Positions 35,745 through 46,000 of a stretch of DNA of 64,000 nt are shown here, one piece after another (position 1 is the first letter of the stretch; every line of letters starts with the position of its first letter). The notes under the pieces are model-generated. The model did no database searches. It was not told the origin of the DNA and saw nothing but the letters and a program-made list of their open reading frames with translations. The stretch lies in the NCBI RefSeq assembly GCF_003996985.1, contig NZ_RJJX01000008.1, positions 90,180 through 154,179 of the forward strand, read 5' to 3'. The translations under genes were made by a program, and so were the position numbers. The DNA comes from Ancylomarina longa (lineage in GTDB: Bacteria; Bacteroidota; Bacteroidia; Bacteroidales; Marinifilaceae).

Positions 35745-37220
35745 TTATTTCTCTTTTTGCAGATGAGTATAAACCAAATCCATATTTACATTTTTACGAA
35801 TTAGATCCGCTAAACGATTATATTGAGATTCTTTAAAGTCTTTGTAATTAAAATCAAATGGTAAGTCGATTTGATAATCGCTTAAAAGATATTGCATTAC
35901 GATAGAGTTATCCAGGATGCCATGGATATAAGTTCCCCAACAGTTTTTATTTAGGTGATAGCCGTCTTTTTTAGAGTTAGACAATTGATTTAGCGGTTTT
36001 TGCTCCGCAAGCTCCTTTGTTTCTCCCATATGGATTTCATAACCGAGACACTCCTCCTCAAAATCGAGAAATTGAAATTTGCATTGTTCCGTTAATTTTT
36101 CATCAGTTATCGTTGTTTCTATTGGAAGAAGGCCTAGGCCCGTAATACTGGTAATATTACCTTCAATATTATTGGGATCTTTTATCGCAGTTCCCATCAT
36201 TTGGTATCCTCCGCAAATTCCAATTATTTTTTTTCCATCATTATAGGCTTCTATAATAGCTTGGGCTATTCCATTTTGTTTTAGTATTTGTAGATCGGAT
36301 ATGGTGTTTTTACTTCCGGGAATAATAATAATATCTGCACGTTGAATTTCTTTTGCCTGTTTGCTATAATAAAGATGAATTCGGGGATCTTGCTCTAAGG
36401 CATGAAAATCAGTAAAATTTGCCATACGCGGAAGCTGTACAACCGCACAATTAACTTGGTTGCTTTTATATGATTTAAATCTATTTTTTAAACTGACAGA
36501 ATCTTCTTCCTCGATATGGATATCTGTAAAATAGGGCAAAACTCCAATAATAGGTTTTCCTGTAAGTTCTTCTATTATTTTTTTTCCACTCTCAAACAGG
36601 GTAACGTCACCTCTAAATTTATTAATTATAATTCCTTTTATTTGATTTCTTTCCTGTTCGTCTAATAATTGGATGCTTCCATATACACTTGCAAATACGC
36701 CACCTTTATCAATATCTGCAACTAAATAAGTGGCAGCATCTACTTCGGTTGCCATTCTCATGTTGGTAATATCTCGCGTTTTTAAATTTAATTCTGATAT
36801 ACTTCCAGCACCTTCCAATACAATTGGATTATATTTTTGATTCAGTCGAAGAAAAGCAGTTTTAGCTTCGTGAAATAAAGCTAGTTTATTATCTCCAGTA
36901 AAATAATCTATGGCTGATTGTATTCCAATAGGTCTTCCGTTTAGTACAACTTGTGAACTTTTATCATTTGTTGGCTTTAGCAGAATAGGATTCATGTCAG
37001 TATGGCATTCTAATTTACATGCTTCCGCTTGAACTGCCTGAGCTCTTCCTATTTCAAGTCCTTCAATGGTTGCATAAGAATTTAAAGACATGTTTTGGGC
37101 TTTAAATGGTGCCGGCGAATATCCATCTTGTTTAAAGATTCGGCAAAAGCCTGTATTTATAATACTTTTCCCGACATCAGAACCTGTGCCTACAAACATT
37201 ATTGGTTTAAGTTTTTTCAT
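35745..37220 (-). CDS. cobQ: Cobyric acid synthase CobQ/CbiP
   Basis: Glutamine-dependent amidation of adenosylcobyrinic acid a,c-diamide to cobyric acid. 491 residues. N-terminal DTBS-like ATP-binding domain with FVGTGSDVGKS and PFKAQNMSLNSY; C-terminal class I-like amidotransferase domain with nucleophile C336 in GICGGYQMMG and His in GTYIHGILDN. First gene of the operon with the P-loop ATPase. A minus-strand TATTTTTG -7 element is at 37337-37344. Upstream DNA up to 37772 contains an ATT microsatellite and no other gene. Confidence 0.94.
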   Translation of the reverse strand: MKKLKPIMFVGTGSDVGKSIINTGFCRIFKQDGYSPAPFKAQNMSLNSYATIEGLEIGRAQAVQAEACKLECHTDMNPILLKPTNDKSSQVVLNGRPIGIQSAIDYFTGDNKLALFHEAKTAFLRLNQKYNPIVLEGAGSISELNLKTRDITNMRMATEVDAATYLVADIDKGGVFASVYGSIQLLDEQERNQIKGIIINKFRGDVTLFESGKKIIEELTGKPIIGVLPYFTDIHIEEEDSVSLKNRFKSYKSNQVNCAVVQLPRMANFTDFHALEQDPRIHLYYSKQAKEIQRADIIIIPGSKNTISDLQILKQNGIAQAIIEAYNDGKKIIGICGGYQMMGTAIKDPNNIEGNITSITGLGLLPIETTITDEKLTEQCKFQFLDFEEECLGYEIHMGETKELAEQKPLNQLSNSKKDGYHLNKNCWGTYIHGILDNSIVMQYLLSDYQIDLPFDFNYKDFKESQYNRLADLIRKNVNMDLVYTHLQKEK

Positions 37221-37336
37221 AAATTTTATTTATAGGCGAGAAGTATTTCTATTGGAATAACTGGTGTTTTTCTGTGAAAATTTCTTTACTGCTTCTCTAA
37301 TTATAGATTTCTGGAATTGTATTTTTCATTACGCTG

Positions 37337-37344
37337 CAAAAATA
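37337..37344 (-). promoter_or_regulatory. Putative -7 element of the cobQ operon
   Basis: Minus-strand TATTTTTG matches TAnnTTTG, 117 bases upstream of the cobQ start. No clear -33 motif at the right distance. Confidence 0.3.
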
Positions 37345-37414
37345 ATTTATTATTACAATTGTAGGATTGTTTTATAACAGATGGATCTATTTTGTTTGAA
37401 ATAGCTTTTTACCT

Positions 37415-37441
37415 ATTATTATTATTATTATTATTATTATT
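37415..37441. repeat. ATT trinucleotide microsatellite (nine units)
   Basis: Nine uninterrupted ATT units lie between cobQ and the divergent Lrp gene, about 200 bp before cobQ. Such runs can change length by slippage. They encode nothing here. Confidence 0.85.
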
Positions 37442-37772
37442 CGTGTTACGAATAGAGTTTAATCAATCTAAATTTGAAAAATGAGTGATATTAGATTTTA
37501 TTTGGTTATAAATTATTAATAATTTTGCCTTTATTGTAATAAATTGTAACGAGATTTCTGGTTGAACAATTTCACTCAATTCAATTCTTGTTTCAATATA
37601 AGTATTCAATCTTATAAAAAATTATTCAAAATGATGAAGCAAATTTATTTTCTGAAAGTGAATTTGCTAACCCATTAGTTATGTATAATGTGTCACAAAT
37701 ATTCTCTCACTTAAATTATTAGATGTTTATGTGATACTTTTTATTTGGGATGTAAAAATAAAAATTAAACAA

Positions 37773-38228
37773 ATGAAAGTTCATATTGATGAAGTTGATC
37801 AGAAGATCTTATCTTATCTGATTAAAAATGCAAGAATTCCATTCCTGGAAATAGCAAGAGAGTGTGGTATTTCCGGAGCTGCGATTCATCAACGGGTAAA
37901 AAAATTGGAGGATGCTGGAATTATTGATGGATCCAGATTTATAGTAAAACCAAGAGCTTTGGGCTATGAGGTTTGTGCTTTTGTGGGAATTACTTTGGAT
38001 CATGCACATCAATATAAAATGGTAGTAGATAAAATTGATGCAATTTCTGAAATTGTTGAATGTCATTTTACTACTGGAAATTATACTTTCTTAGTGAAAA
38101 TGTTGTGTCGTGATAATCAGCATCTAATGGATGTGTTGATTAATACATTGCAAAATATTCCAGGTGTCTCCAAAACAGAGACTTTTATTTCTCTTGATCA
38201 AACTGTTGACCGGGAAATTAAATTATAA
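37773..38228 (+). CDS. Lrp/AsnC-family transcriptional regulator
   Basis: DNA-binding regulator of 151 residues from ATG 37773; the upstream open frame from 37731 is rejected because the family starts at IDEVDQKILSYLIKNAR. Helix-turn-helix ARECGISGAAIHQRVKKLEDAGII (split as IARECGISGAAIHQRV and KKLEDAGII), followed by the RAM domain (ALGYEVCAFVGIT; FTTGNYTFLVKMLC; TLQNIPGVSKTETFISL). Amino acids are the usual effectors. Its target may be the aminopeptidase downstream, but a terminator-like hairpin intervenes. Confidence 0.93.
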   Translation: MKVHIDEVDQKILSYLIKNARIPFLEIARECGISGAAIHQRVKKLEDAGIIDGSRFIVKPRALGYEVCAFVGITLDHAHQYKMVVDKIDAISEIVECHFTTGNYTFLVKMLCRDNQHLMDVLINTLQNIPGVSKTETFISLDQTVDREIKL

Positions 38229-38247
38229 TAGAAACATACAATGAATG

Positions 38248-38279
38248 GTAAAGCTTCCTATAATAGGTGGCTTTTTTTT
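38248..38279 (+). terminator. Terminator-like hairpin after the Lrp gene
   Basis: AAGCTTCCT / AGGTGGCTT stem with one mismatch and one G-U pair, followed by eight T. Close after the Lrp stop. Confidence 0.55.
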
Positions 38280-38317
38280 GTAATACAAATTACTGTTATT
38301 TTGAAATTTTTGAACCC

Positions 38318-38325
38318 TATTTTTG
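38318..38325 (+). promoter_or_regulatory. Putative -7 element of the aminopeptidase gene
   Basis: TATTTTTG matches TAnnTTTG, 45 bases before ATG 38370. The nearest upstream TTG is only 14 bases away, so the -33 part is weak. Confidence 0.35.
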
Positions 38326-38369
38326 TATCTTACGAATTCATTTTACAAAACACTTAAAATACTTTAAAT

Positions 38370-39755
38370 ATGTTTCCAAAAGAAGTTTATATCAATCGAC
38401 GCGAGCGATTACGTGCATCAATGAAAGATGGAATTGCTATTGTACTTGGCAATCCTGATGCTCCAATGAATTATGCTGATAATATTTATCATTTCCGTCA
38501 GGATAGTACATTCTTATATTTCTTTGGAATTGATCATCCAGGATTTGCTGGGGTTTTCGATCTTGATAATAATGAGGATTACGTTTTCGGAACTGATTTC
38601 GATATTGATGATGTTATTTGGATGGGACCTCAACCAAGTGTAAAAGAATTGTCTCAGAAAGTAGGCGTTTCGAATACTGCACAATTTGGAGAGTTGAAAA
38701 ACTTGGTATCTAAAGCAGTACAGGAAGGTCGAAAAGTTCATTTCTTACCAGTTTATCGTGCTGAGAATAAAATTTTGATTCATGAGTTATTAGGAACACC
38801 ATTGGGTCAGATTAAAGAAAAAGCTTCGGCAGAATTTATTCGAGCGGTAGTTGCATTGCGCGAAATTAAAGACGAGTATGATATTAAGGAATTAGAACGC
38901 GCTGCTGAAATTGGTTATCAGATTCATGTTACCGCTATGAAGATGGCTAAAGCAGGTGTGTACGAAAGAGAAATTGCGGGAGAATGTGAAGCGATTGCGT
39001 TAAGAGCTGGTGGTGCTCTTTCATTTCCTGCTATTGTTTCCAGACGAGGAGAAACATTGCACAATCATTATCATGGTAATAAACTGGATACAGGTGATTT
39101 ATTATTAGTTGATAGTGGTGCCGAAACGGATACGCATTATGCTTCTGATAACACAAGAACAGTTCCGGTTGGCGGAAAGTTTAGTAAAAAGCAAAGAGAG
39201 GTTTACGAAGTAGTTTTAGCAGCAATAAATAAAGGTAACGAATTAATCCGTCCAGGTGTTACCTATCAAAGTATTCATCTAGAGGTGTGTAAGGTGATAG
39301 CTTCCGGCTTGAAGGAACTTGGTTTGATGAAAGGAAATGTTGATGATGCTGTAAAAGCAGGAGCGCATGCACTTTTTATGCCACATGGTCTTGGGCATAT
39401 GATGGGATTGGATGTTCATGATATGGAAGATTTTGGAGAAGACTTTGTTGGCTATGACGATAAAGTTCAAAGAATAGATCAATTCGGTACTGCTTATCTT
39501 CGTTTGGGAAAGGAATTAAAACCAGGTTTCGTTTTAACTAACGAACCGGGAATTTATTTTATACCCGCCTTAATTGATAAATGGCAAAATGAAGGACTGC
39601 ATAAAGACTTTATTAATTACGAAAAATTGAAAGAATATCGCGATTTTGGTGGAATTCGATTGGAGGATGATATATTGGTGACTGAGAATGGAAATCGTCT
39701 AATTGGTAAAAGAATACCAATTACGGTAGATGAAATTGAAGCAATTATGTCTTGA
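38370..39755 (+). CDS. Xaa-Pro aminopeptidase (aminopeptidase P, M24B)
   Basis: Cleaves N-terminal residues before proline with two metal ions. 461 residues. N-terminal creatinase-like domain (MFPKEVYINRRERLRA; FFGIDHPGFAG), C-terminal pita-bread domain with metal ligands in LLVDSGAETDTHYASDNTRT (two Asp), HGLGHMMGLDVHD (His), TNEPGIYF (Glu) and GIRLEDDI (Glu). No signal peptide, so cytoplasmic; it would finish breakdown of proline peptides delivered by the DPP5-type enzymes. Confidence 0.94.
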   Translation: MFPKEVYINRRERLRASMKDGIAIVLGNPDAPMNYADNIYHFRQDSTFLYFFGIDHPGFAGVFDLDNNEDYVFGTDFDIDDVIWMGPQPSVKELSQKVGVSNTAQFGELKNLVSKAVQEGRKVHFLPVYRAENKILIHELLGTPLGQIKEKASAEFIRAVVALREIKDEYDIKELERAAEIGYQIHVTAMKMAKAGVYEREIAGECEAIALRAGGALSFPAIVSRRGETLHNHYHGNKLDTGDLLLVDSGAETDTHYASDNTRTVPVGGKFSKKQREVYEVVLAAINKGNELIRPGVTYQSIHLEVCKVIASGLKELGLMKGNVDDAVKAGAHALFMPHGLGHMMGLDVHDMEDFGEDFVGYDDKVQRIDQFGTAYLRLGKELKPGFVLTNEPGIYFIPALIDKWQNEGLHKDFINYEKLKEYRDFGGIRLEDDILVTENGNRLIGKRIPITVDEIEAIMS

Positions 39756-39778
39756 TTTAGTAATACTTAAATAGTTAT

Positions 39779-39810
39779 AGGCAGCTTTTAGTCAAAAGCT
39801 GCCTTTTTTA
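39779..39810 (+). terminator. Rho-independent terminator after the aminopeptidase gene
   Basis: AGGCAGCTTTT / AAAAGCTGCCT perfect 11-bp stem, four-base loop, T run. 24 bp after the stop. Confidence 0.88.
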
Positions 39811-39851
39811 TTTGGTGAGTTTGTTTAATTTTCCTTAAATTTATATGATAA

Positions 39852-39881
39852 TTGCATATATGTAACAAAATTGTACTTTTG
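39852..39881 (+). promoter_or_regulatory. Promoter of the giant Ig-like protein / sprF operon
   Basis: TTG at 39852-39854, 19-base spacer, then TACTTTTG at 39874-39881, matching the Bacteroidota promoter pattern. This predicts a leader of about 160 bases before ATG 40048, long enough for control of translation. Confidence 0.55.
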
Positions 39882-40047
39882 TCAGTATAAAAAGCAAATT
39901 GATGGATGAAGCAAATCTTTGATGAATTAATTCAAAGTGAAGTTATTGGGTATAAATTGATAATATCTCTAAAATACGGCTTCTGTTCTTTTTAATCTTA
40001 TAAATGATTTGTAGTAAGATACTTTCGTTTTAACCTTGAATCTTAAT

Positions 40048-43000
40048 ATGATGAGAAATGGTAAAATTTTTACTCACGTACAAATAGTTTTTAAATTTAT
40101 TTTCGTCTTTACTTTGTTCGCTCTTCCGTTAAAGGGGATTGCTCAGTACGACTATGAACATTTTGTACCTCCATTTTATGATGGATCCTCAACAGATAAT
40201 GATATAGGTTATCATGAAGCAATTCTATCGACCAATTCAATTAAAGATGTTAAGGTTTATATATATAAAGGCTATTCTGATATATTGGATAGTGTAATCA
40301 TAAAGCAAGGCACACCTGGAATATATAAATTTAAAACAAGTAAAGGAGGAACTAAGGGTGATGTTATTCATTATCCAGATAGTTATACTTTTCCTAAAAA
40401 TGTTGTTGGTGCTAAGGAGTTAAATAAAGTTCTTCCTGATGATGGAATTAGGTTTTTTTCATCTAATGCACCATTTTTTGTTAATATTAGACACTCAACA
40501 AAAGACCAAGGACTTTCTTTAACGACTAAAGGTACTTATGCTTATGGAACTGATTTTCTGTCTGGTCATGTATATACCAGTGGAAATAGCGCAATAAGTA
40601 GAAGAAGTCATTTTGTTTCGGTAATGGCCACAGAGGATAATACAGTGGTGAATTTTTCTGATATTAAAGTATCGATGTTAACCGAATACAATGCGACCAC
40701 TAAATCATTAGAAGCAACATCCATAAGTTCTGATAGTGTAATCACTCAAACATTAATGAAAGGGCAGAGTTATGTGATTGCAGTGGATCATGATCTGCCA
40801 GGCTTTTCTGATGCGGATAAAAATGCAATGAATGGAACTTCCATTACTTCCACAAAACCCATTGTAGTAAATACAGGTTCATGGACATCAGGTCCTTATA
40901 GGGCAGGTCAAGATATTGGTGTGGATCAAATTGTACCAATTGATCAACTTCGTAATGAGTATATCGTAATGAGAGGAAAGGGTAACTCATCTACTGAAAG
41001 GCCTGTTGTTGTTGCTACAGAAGATAATACTGAAGTGAAAGTTAATGGTGTTCTTAAAGGAACCATTGCTAAAAAAGGTGAGTATTTGGCTTTAGCCGAC
41101 CCGTATGATGGGAATGGTAATGCCTATATCTTGGCTGATAAAAATATATACGTTTATCAAACGCTTTCCGGAAGTAGCTCAAGGATTGGACCAACTGTAG
41201 GAATGAATTTTATCCCGCCTGTATCAACAAGTGGTATTCGGGAAGTGACAGTGCCTTATGCAGAATTGCTAGCAGAGCAAGGTGTGAACGGAGTGATTAC
41301 TATTCTGGCCCAAACAGGTGCTGTGATAAGTTACTCCAGAAATGGGGAAGAAACTTTACATCCTTTATCAGATATAGCTAATAATCCGGTTAATATTTCA
41401 GGAGTACCTCAATGGGAAATATACAAGTTAAGTAATAATTTGACTGGTAGTTATCGCTTTTATAGTAATAAGGCTATAAATGTTGCATGGTTAGTAGAAT
41501 CTGGTGTTGTTGGTGCTGCAGGTTATTATTCCGGTTTTACGAAAGCAATTTCTAAAATTATTCCTGATTTGGGTGTCAATATTGATGCGAATTTAGACTT
41601 GATTTGTGAGAGTTACGATGATAATATTAGCGTTTCAATAAAAGATCCATTACCCGATTTTTATGAATGGTATGTAAATGATTTTACGAAACGTTCAATA
41701 ATTGTTAATGGATCTTTGGATGTACCTGCGCCAGATGTTGAAACAACTTATTATGTGGTAGGATCCTATAGAGATCCTTTAATGGATCAATTATATAATG
41801 GTTCGTTTTTTGAATTGTCAGCAAATTCGGATTATGCTGAAGTATATAGAAATTTGCGTAATCCCGGAGAATACACCATTGATAGGCAGACAACAGATGC
41901 TGATCCATCTTTTAAAAATCCATCTTTTACAGATATGGATAATGATTATATGTTGATGGCAATCTCCAAAGAACGAGGCGATACCATCTATAGAGGAACA
42001 TCCGTTGATGTAGTGAAGGGATTCAATTATATCGTAAAATTATTTGGTCGTAAGATGGTAAATGCAGAATTCACTGCAGATCAATCATTACAAGTATTGG
42101 TGAACGGAGATACGATTATAGATAATTTTACACTAAATGATCCTACTGTCTGGCAATCTGCTTCAGCACTTTGGAAACCTGGAAATGCTGCAAATGCAAT
42201 TATTAAAATATGCAATAATAATGCTGTTGGAATTCAATCTGCATTTGCATTGGATAGTATTACTTTTGTTCAGGCAGTACAGGATACCGCTGCTTTTGTA
42301 GCACGAGTAGTCCCAAACTACAGTTATGGAAATAATGGCGATACCTTCCATTTTTGTGAGGGAACACAAAATTCTTTAGATGTTTCGAATGGAGACACCA
42401 GTTGGTATGATTATTCCTGGGCAAAAAACGATGGAACAGGTACCTATGTTGATTTATCTGATAATGCCGAATTTTCAGGAACAAAAACTTTTAAATTAAT
42501 ATTTTTGAATCCTCAGCAAGGAAATGAAGGGGATTACAGATGTACCATTGGATTTAAACCAGATTATCAGCAATGTGGAAATTCAGATTCAAATGTGAAT
42601 GTTGATTTACATGTTTTGGTAGATAAACCTGCAGGTGTAACTTTAACTGCGGACAAAACAAACTTTTGTTATGGAACAACTGCGTTCATTTCTGCCTTAG
42701 TTACTGGTGATGCTGGAGCTGTAAAATGGTTTGTAAATGGTGGATCGGATCCTGTATCTGTCGAAAACCCATATGTTTTTCCTAATACTTATGCAGCTGG
42801 GACATATGCTGTTAAATGTCAGGCAGAAAATGGTTGTGGGATTGCTTCTGATAATATAGATTTGAATGTATTATCCGCTCCAAATTTAACAGATCTTACG
42901 GTTAATCCTGATTTATGCGAAGGCCATGATGTTATTTTAACTGCTAGTGCAACAGGAAATGAAGTATTAAATTATAATTGGAAAAGAGGAACTACTGATT

Positions 43001-46000
43001 TATCAGAACATGGAGCTAGTTTAACATTCCCTGCGAGCATGACTAACCGTTCTGATATTTTTTCTGTTAGTGTATCAAGTATTTACACCGTTGGAGCAGA
43101 AACAATTGTCTGTCCTGATAATAATTCTCTGACGTTAAGTGATTTAGATATACTACCATTGGTTACTATTCAAAAAGGAATAGATGATGTAACGCTTTGT
43201 GAAGGAACTGCTAGTCATACTTTTTCGGTAGAAACTACCGAGGCGGAGAGTTTTTATAATTATACATGGTTAAAGGATGGTAATCCTCAACCGGATGCTT
43301 CATCTCAAAAAATTATTTCGCCAATAACTATAGGTGATGATGGCGTATATAAGGTGAGTGTTTCTAATCGTTGTGATACAAAAGAATCTACTGCTACTTT
43401 AAGTGTAACGCCAAAATTAGTCGTTAATGATATTACAATAGATAAAACAGGACCATTTTGTGACCCAACAAATGTTGTGGTAACTTTTGATGATAATGGA
43501 GCTGTTTCAGCTTATAAAGCTAAGAAGCCAGATGGAACTATTATAGATATAACTCCTGTTGGAAATCCATATAGCTTTGAAATAAATGATGATTCACAAG
43601 GAGTATGGGAATTTATAGTCGATCCAAATTGTGGTGGCTCATCAGTATCCAGGGAGTTTACCTTAAATATGATTCCTGTTTTTGGGAATGTTAGCATGAA
43701 TGATAATAGTGCTTGTATTGGTAACGATATCAATTTTACAGTTGATATTAATAATATACCCGCAGCTTCAATATTAACTTATGAGTGGAAAGATAATAAT
43801 GATATTATAGTTGGTGGCAATTCATCAAGTTTAGCACTAACAAACATTCAAGAATCTAATGAAGGAACTTATACCTGTAAAGTTACCGACCAGTGCGGTA
43901 GGTCAAAAATGGCAAATGCTAATTTAAGTATTGAGAAAGTTAATACTTCCTCTACTGCTGCAGCCATTGTAAAATGTGTAGGGGATACTGATTTTAGAAT
44001 CGATATTGATTATGTTGGAACTCCAACTTTTGCTTGGCGCTTTAATGATCCTAATGGAGCTATAATAGGTACAAATGATTTCTTTGCATTGGCATCTGTC
44101 AGTAAAACTGATGAAGGAATTTATTATTGCACCGTAAATCTACCATGTGGAGATCAAATTAAAATTGAAAGAAAGCTTGTCGTAAATGAGCATATTTCTA
44201 TTGTGAATCCTGCAGACGAAACTATTAATATATGCCAGGGAGAACAACCTGTTCTTAAAGTTGAAGTAAATGGGAATACGGATGATTATACCATTCAGTG
44301 GACAAATGCTTCAGATGTTGATCTTGGATTTGGAGATGTGAATCAGATTCAACTACCTAAGAGTACTACACCCGGAACTTATACTTATAAGGCTAAAGTG
44401 GATGGTTTCTGTGATAATTTAGTAAAAAACTACATTGTTCAAGTCCATGAGAAGCCAATATTAACAAGCGCTGACAATTCTGTGGAAGTATGTTCAGGTC
44501 TCGTGAACTTAACGATCACCGAGAGTGGCGAGCATAATGATATTGAATGGTGGAAAGATGGTGCTCTTATTACAGATGGAAATGCGGATCAAACTAATTT
44601 TGTTATTGATCCGGCAGCCAGTCCAAGTGATGATGGGACTTATATCGCTAAAGCTAATTCTGATTATTGTGGTAACGATCAGATTTCTATAAATTTAGAT
44701 GTTCGAAATACAATTGTAGTTACAAACCAATCAACAGCAGTCAATACTGTTTGTGAAGGTGCTTTAGTAAACTTGTTTGTGATAGCAACAGGAGATAATA
44801 TTGAATACAAATGGTATAAATCAACAGATCCTGCTACAATATTATCAGATCAGCCTAACTTGGATTTAGGAAATGTCTCTCTAGCTCAAGGAGGAGAATA
44901 CAAATGTGACATTTTTAATGATTTACATTGCGGTGACCAAACCCTTACCTTTAATGTAATTGTGAATAAGAATCCTAGCGTCACACCTCCTTCTGATCAA
45001 ATGATTTGTGAAACTCAAGGTTCTGTTGATTTTGTTGTGACTGGTGATGCGCAAGGCACTATTAATTATCAGTGGTTCGATAAGGATGATATAGCTGTTG
45101 GAACTAATAGTTCAACATTAACAGTTGTTCCTCCGGTTGATGGACAATCCTATTACTGTGTTGTTTCTGGCAATGCTTGTGGAACAGCTATTTCAGGAAA
45201 AGCCAATTTAACCGTTGTGAATGAGGTGACAGTGAGTAATCCACTTGATCAGGAAATTGCCGATGGTGCCGATGCGACATTTAGTGTAACTGCTTCGGGT
45301 GAGCCAAATTATACTTATCAATGGCAGGTTCTTGATGGAACATGGAAGGATATAACTGGTGTTGATAAATATTCAGGAACCAAATCAGATGAATTAAAAA
45401 TTACCAATGCAGACAAAGCAACCTACGATGGTAATCAATACAGATGTGTTGTTGAAAGTTCAGGTGCAATTTGTGCTTCAACAGCAACAAGTAACGCTGC
45501 AACTCTTACAATTAGTTCTGTAATTAAGATTGCATCTAATCCAACTAATGCAATTGCTTGTGATGGTGTAGATGTTGATTTAACTATAGAAGGATATTTT
45601 GATACATTAAGTTATAAATGGGAGTATGATGATGGTAGTGGTTATCAAGATGCGGATGATTTTGGTATGAGTGCAAGTACTGTTGAGAAAATATCGACCT
45701 TAACAATTCCATCAGTAAATACAGGTATGAATGCATGGAAATTTAGATGTTTGGTAAGTGATGGATCGAGTACCGATGAATACTCAAACGAGGTAAGTAT
45801 CAGAGTACTCGAAGATATTGTCGTGTCATCAGCTGATGCGATTTACACACCCTGTGTAAATGACTTGTTTTCGATATCTGTAACGGCTACTGCGGGAGAT
45901 GATATCAAATATAAATGGTATAAAGTCGGAGATGAATCGAATATTTTATCTTCTAGTGCAACTTTAAATATTGGTAATATTATTCTCTCAGATAATGGGG

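Noticed and set aside
37221-37772. Looked for a cobalamin riboswitch before cobQ (and before cbiZ)
   Set aside because: The conserved B12-box words (GCCACTG and partner stems) are not present on the relevant strands; only AT-rich sequence and the ATT run are seen.
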